Assembly: GCA_002692965.1 (NCBI GenBank)
Contig: NZNC01000005.1
Span: 62,001 to 126,000, forward strand
Direction of reading: 5' to 3'
Length of the DNA stretch: 64,000 nt
DNA from: Haliea sp.
Lineage (GTDB): Bacteria > Pseudomonadota > Gammaproteobacteria > Pseudomonadales > Halieaceae
The notes under the pieces were generated by a model. That model searched no databases, had not been told where the DNA came from, and saw only the letters and a program-made list of their open reading frames with translations. The first letter of the stretch is position 1, and every line of letters starts with the position of its first letter. This document shows positions 60,347-64,000 of the stretch, one piece after another. Position numbers and translations under genes: made by a program.

Positions 60347-62461
60347 TCAGCGGGCCTCGCTGATGCCATTGCGCTGGGCGTAGGCCTGGCGCTCCATCAG
60401 CATGACATCCGCGAGAATATTGCCGGCTTCGGTCAGCAAGACGTCGGACTCGACGTCTTCACCCTCGTCCGGTTCAGCCGCGGCGGCACTTTCTTCTTCA
60501 GGCTCGGCCTCGAGCTCTGTCAACAAGGGCTCGCCGCGGGCCTTGCGCAGGCGGTTCTCGATGGCCAGTGCCCGCTTTTCCTGCTCGTCGCGCAGCGCCA
60601 GGCGCTCCGTCAGATTGAGGGGGAGGGCCTGCAAGTCGCGGGTGTCCTCGGCCAGGGCAACCTGCTCCTGCAGGTAGCGCAGGTCCGGGTTGTCGCTGCT
60701 GCGCGTCTCGAACATTTCCCGCAGTTTCGGCGCCATGCTGCGAACATTGCCGTAGCGGCGGTGGCGGACCGGATTGATCTGGTCCCAGGGCAGAGCGTGC
60801 TCGAGAGCGCTTTCACCAATCTCCTCCGGGTCAAACAGGGACGGGAAGACCACGTCCGGCACTACGCCCCGGTGCTGGGTGCTCTCGCCGGAGATCCGAT
60901 AGAACTTGGACTCCGTCAGCTTCAGCTGGCCTTCGGTCAGGGGAATCATGGTCTGCACCGTACCCTTGCCAAAGGAGCGGTCGCCGACGACAACACCCCG
61001 CTCGTAGTCCTGGATGGCGCCGGCAAAGATTTCCGAGGCCGAGGCACTGAGTCGGTTGATGATGACCGCGAGCGGGCCGTCGTAATAGGGGCTGCGCAGG
61101 CGTTTGCCATCGCGCCACACGCGCCGCGAAGCATGACGGATCTGCACGGTGGGGCCATACTCGATGAACAGGCCGGTGAGTTCGTTGGCTTCCTGCAGGG
61201 AGCCGCCACCGTTGTGGCGCAGGTCCACGATGAGCCCGTCGATGCCCTCGGCTTCCAGCTCATCCAGCAGGCGACGAACATCGCGGGTGGTGCTGCGGTA
61301 ATCATCGTCGCCGCGGCGCATTGCCTCGAAGTCGATGTAGAACGCGGGGATGTCGATCACGCCCAGGCGCAGCGTCTCACCGTCGGCACCGGGGACTTCG
61401 ATAATCTCCTTCTGCGCGGACTGCTCCTCCAGCTTGACTTCGTTGCGAACGATGGTGATGTCGCGGCGCACATCGGCGGTAGCACCGGCGGGAATCACCT
61501 GCAGGCGCACGGTCGAGCCCTTGGGCCCGCGAATCAGCTCCACCACTTCATCCAGACGCCAGCCGATGACGTCCTCGAATTCACCGCCTTCACCCTGGGC
61601 CACCGCGACGATCCGGTCCGAGGGGCGCAGCTCGCCCTGCTTGTCCGCGGGACCAGCCGCGACCAGGCGGGCTACCCGGGTGTATTCGTCCTCGAGCTGG
61701 AGCACGGCGCCAATGCCCTCCAGTGACAGGCTCATGTTGATGTTGAAGTTTTCCGAGCGGCGCGGCGACAGATAATTGGTGTGTGGATCGTAGAGCTCCG
61801 TCAGGGCGTTGGCGTAGACCTGAAAGACATCCTGGCTGTTGTACTGCTGTACGCGCTTGAGCTGGTTGCGATAGCGTTTTTCCAGGGTCGGCACGATTTC
61901 CTCTTCGGGCTTTTCCGCCAGGCGCAGGCTCAGTACCTGGTTCTTCAGGTGCAGCCGCCAGCGTTCGTCGAGTTCGGCGCCGTTACTGGCCCAATCGCGG
62001 GCCTCGTCGTCCAGCACATAGTTTTCGTCGATGCTGAAATCCATGGCCGCGACCTGGGCGGGAAGTGCGTCCAGAACCGACTGAAGGCGCGCCTCGAGCC
62101 GCTCCTGGAAACGGTTGAAGATGGTGAAGCCCGCATCCAGCTGCCCGGCATGCAGGTCATCGTCCATGGCCAGGCGGTACTCCTCGAAACTCTCCAGGTC
62201 GCCCCGGATGAAGAACATCTTGCCGGGGTCCAGTGCGTCGATGTAGTTGTCCAGGTGCCGGGACGACAGTTCGTCGTCGTAGATCAGCTGTGCGTAGTGG
62301 CGCTCCTCCAGCTGCTCGATCATTTCGACAATGGTCTGCCGCTGGCTTTCGGTGTGTTCAATGGCCGCCTGCAGCAGGCTCGCGGGGAGCAGGAGAGCCA
62401 GGGACAGCAGGAGCGCACAGGGGCGCACGGACGCGCGAATGACGCGAGCGAATTGGGTCAT
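60347..62461 (-). CDS. prc: Tail-specific (carboxy-terminal processing) protease
   Basis: Periplasmic S41 protease that processes the C-termini of penicillin-binding protein 3 and degrades lipoproteins and cell-wall hydrolases. Signal peptide at residues 1-32, an N-terminal helical domain (RQTIVEMIEQLEERHY), PDZ domain (about 240-330; GIGAVLQLEDEYTRV), and the catalytic Ser/Lys dyad in RLSASASEIFAGAIQDYERG and GDRSFGKGTVQTM. The C-terminal extension matches the DUF3340-type region of E. coli Prc. ATG at 62461 with GGAGG 11 bases upstream; the frame stays open far upstream, but that part is not protein-like. Length 704. Confidence 0.95.
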   Translation of the reverse strand: MTQFARVIRASVRPCALLLSLALLLPASLLQAAIEHTESQRQTIVEMIEQLEERHYAQLIYDDELSSRHLDNYIDALDPGKMFFIRGDLESFEEYRLAMDDDLHAGQLDAGFTIFNRFQERLEARLQSVLDALPAQVAAMDFSIDENYVLDDEARDWASNGAELDERWRLHLKNQVLSLRLAEKPEEEIVPTLEKRYRNQLKRVQQYNSQDVFQVYANALTELYDPHTNYLSPRRSENFNINMSLSLEGIGAVLQLEDEYTRVARLVAAGPADKQGELRPSDRIVAVAQGEGGEFEDVIGWRLDEVVELIRGPKGSTVRLQVIPAGATADVRRDITIVRNEVKLEEQSAQKEIIEVPGADGETLRLGVIDIPAFYIDFEAMRRGDDDYRSTTRDVRRLLDELEAEGIDGLIVDLRHNGGGSLQEANELTGLFIEYGPTVQIRHASRRVWRDGKRLRSPYYDGPLAVIINRLSASASEIFAGAIQDYERGVVVGDRSFGKGTVQTMIPLTEGQLKLTESKFYRISGESTQHRGVVPDVVFPSLFDPEEIGESALEHALPWDQINPVRHRRYGNVRSMAPKLREMFETRSSDNPDLRYLQEQVALAEDTRDLQALPLNLTERLALRDEQEKRALAIENRLRKARGEPLLTELEAEPEEESAAAAEPDEGEDVESDVLLTEAGNILADVMLMERQAYAQRNGISEAR

Positions 62462-62680
62462 GTTATGGTCTACCTCCGCACCAGGATCGGCTAGTGTAGC
62501 GCCGTCCGTGGTCAGTTCAAACCGGGCCTGTTCCTGGCCCGGATCGGGTGTTCGGCGAGGGGGCGCCATCCTGCGGCGATGCCCCCCGGTCTGTGTCTCT
62601 CTGACCCCCTCGCTGGCGCCGGGTTCCTTTGTCGCAAACGGTGAAAATCCGGCGCGCCGGAACGGAGTGCCGCGACGTCG

Positions 62681-62689
62681 TGGTATAAA
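62681..62689 (+). promoter_or_regulatory. Extended -10 element of the antiporter gene
   Basis: TGGTATAAA fits TGnTATAAA. No good -35. Transcription would start near 62696, about 28 bases before the ATG at 62724. This is the only signal I see in the 262-base gap 62462-62723. Confidence 0.4.
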
Positions 62690-62723
62690 GGGCGCAAATT
62701 GCAGAGAGAGCAGCAGTCTGTCC

Positions 62724-64000
62724 ATGGGAACGGTAGAGCTTACCAGCACAATGATTTTCGGCGGCGCGGCCCTGGCCCTGCTGTGCGTGGTGGCGAGTGT
62801 ATTTTCCAACCGGGTGGGCGCGCCACTGCTGCTGGTTTTTCTCCTGCTCGGCATGCTGGCGGGCGAGGAGGGGCTGGGGGGCATCCGCTTTGACGACATC
62901 CAGCAGGCCTATCTCTTCGGCAGCCTGGCCCTGGCACTGATTATCTTCGACGGTGGCCTCGGGGCCCGCCGGGACACCTTCCGGGTCGCCCTGGGGCCGG
63001 CGCTCTCCCTGGCGACGCTGGGGGTGCTGGTCACCGCGGGGGTGACCGGGCTGGCAGCCTGGTGGATTCTGGAGCTGTCACTCCTGGAAGCCATGCTGAT
63101 TGGCGCCATTGTCGGCTCCACCGATGCCGCGGCGGTCTTCGGCCTGCTGCGCGCGGCGGGGCTGCAGCTCAAGGAGCGCACCGGGGCCACCCTGGAAATC
63201 GAATCCGGCAGCAACGACCCGATGGCGATCTTCCTGACCATTGCCCTGGTGGAGCTGCTGGCCAGCGGCGCCGATGCGCCGGGCTGGTCGGTGGTGGGCG
63301 AATTCCTGCGCCAGATGGGGCTGGGGCTGGCAGTTGGCTTTGCCGGCGGCTACCTGCTCACGCTGTTGCTGCGACGGCTGCCCCTGTCCGGCTCCCTCTA
63401 CCCGCTGCTGGCGCTCGCCGGTGGGCTCAGTGTTTTTGGGCTGACCAACCTCTGGGGTGGCAGCGGCTTCCTGGCGATCTACCTGGTGGGCTACCTGGTG
63501 GGCAATGCCTCGCTGCCGAACGCCCGCGATATCCGGCGATTTCACGATGGCATTGCCTGGCTGGCACAGATCGGCATGTTCCTGATGCTGGGGCTGCTGG
63601 TCACCCCCAGCCACCTGGTTCCCCTGGCGCTGCCCGCGCTGGCAATTGCCCTGGTGCTGATCCTGGTGGCGCGGCCCCTGGCGGTCTGGCTCTCCCTGCT
63701 GCCGTTTCACTTTCCCTGGCGCGAGCAGCTGTTCATCAGCTGGTGCGGCCTGCGCGGTGCCGTACCGATCATCCTGGCCCTGTTTCCCTCCCTCGCCGGG
63801 CTGGAGCTGACCCGCACCTACTTCGAGCTGGCCTTCTTCATGGTGCTGATTTCCCTGGTGGTGCAGGGCTGGACCATTGCCCCCATGGCCCGCTGGCTGG
63901 GCGTCGAGGTGCCTTCCAGCCAGGTGGATCCGGAACACCTCGCCCTGCGCCTGCCGGATGAGCAGGACAAGGAGCTGATGCTCTATACCGCGGTCGACGG
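62724..64000 (+). CDS. CPA1-family K+(Na+)/H+ antiporter, NhaP2-like (3' end outside window)
   Basis: Inner-membrane cation/proton antiporter. The frame is open from ATG 62724 (GAGAGAG upstream) to the right edge, giving at least 425 residues with 12 or more hydrophobic helices. Signatures include NRVGAPLLLVFLLLGMLAGE, the conserved helix GAIVGSTDAAAVFGLLR, ESGSNDPMAIFLTIAL with the ion-binding Asn-Asp pair, and CGLRGAVPIILALFPS. These match the potassium/proton antiporter NhaP2 (CvrA) group, whose C-terminal TrkA-C and CorC-like domains would follow; the visible cytoplasmic part has just begun (PDEQDKELMLYTAVDG). Likely role in pH and cation homeostasis. Confidence 0.93.
   Translation, partial: MGTVELTSTMIFGGAALALLCVVASVFSNRVGAPLLLVFLLLGMLAGEEGLGGIRFDDIQQAYLFGSLALALIIFDGGLGARRDTFRVALGPALSLATLGVLVTAGVTGLAAWWILELSLLEAMLIGAIVGSTDAAAVFGLLRAAGLQLKERTGATLEIESGSNDPMAIFLTIALVELLASGADAPGWSVVGEFLRQMGLGLAVGFAGGYLLTLLLRRLPLSGSLYPLLALAGGLSVFGLTNLWGGSGFLAIYLVGYLVGNASLPNARDIRRFHDGIAWLAQIGMFLMLGLLVTPSHLVPLALPALAIALVLILVARPLAVWLSLLPFHFPWREQLFISWCGLRGAVPIILALFPSLAGLELTRTYFELAFFMVLISLVVQGWTIAPMARWLGVEVPSSQVDPEHLALRLPDEQDKELMLYTAVD

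Noticed and set aside
62462-62899. N-terminal extension of the tail-specific protease frame upstream of 62461
   Set aside because: The extension is Arg/Pro/Ser-rich, overlaps the divergent antiporter gene, and the signal peptide begins at the ATG at 62461, which has a ribosome-binding site.

Overview
The window is GC-rich, densely coded chromosomal DNA of a gammaproteobacterium, most likely a marine member of the Cellvibrionales (Halieaceae-like). That placement is inference. It rests on the Pseudomonas-type order eno-ftsB-ispD-ispF-truD-pcm-nlpD-rpoS-fdxA-mutS and recA-recX, a sodium-pumping oxaloacetate decarboxylase, BCCT and AbgT carriers, a TonB receptor and a Baeyer-Villiger-type monooxygenase. 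I see no rRNA, tRNA, insertion sequence, prophage or CRISPR array. No gap between genes exceeds about 270 bases.

Bases 1-10,900 hold the end of ppc, a large membrane protein of unknown role, a POT peptide carrier, an exported M28 peptidase, an SDR oxidoreductase, a lipoprotein PQQ dehydrogenase and dusC. Bases 11,000-16,800 hold oadGAB, accA and tilS. From about 16,815 a good sigma70-type promoter leads into a packed plus-strand block: pyrG, kdsA, eno, ftsB, ispD, ispF, truD, pcm, a DUF368/PopT-type gene, nlpD and rpoS. It links CTP, KDO, glycolysis, septum assembly, isoprenoid precursors, undecaprenyl-phosphate recycling and the stationary-phase sigma factor. surE, usual between truD and pcm, is absent.

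Bases 27,000-42,400 hold fdxA and mutS (minus), a small exported protein plus an unpaired secF, a divergent pair (exported protein and piuC-like hydroxylase) around a possible Fur site, deaD translationally coupled to a RIO kinase, an Usp/BCCT pair, minCDE, a YbjN-like gene, and recA-recX behind a near-perfect LexA box.

Bases 42,400-64,000 are more accessory: an AbgT carrier, an NTF2-like protein, a three-gene minus-strand run (acyl-CoA carboxyltransferase, RecQ, HMG-CoA reductase), a BVMO-type flavoprotein divergent from an AraC regulator, a cold-shock gene with a long leader and bidirectional terminator, a second AraC regulator, a VanZ-like protein, an H-NS-family protein, a TonB receptor followed by a tandem Lrp/AsnC regulator, a PAS-HTH regulator ahead of a Bcr/CflA efflux pump, the tail-specific protease, and the start of a CPA1 cation/proton antiporter that runs off the right edge.

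The points I would follow up are HMG-CoA reductase in an organism that also carries MEP-pathway genes, the unpaired SecF, the double-length Lrp protein beside a TonB receptor, the possible Fur-controlled pair, and the loss of surE with a PopT gene next to nlpD. None of these is proven to be a new system.
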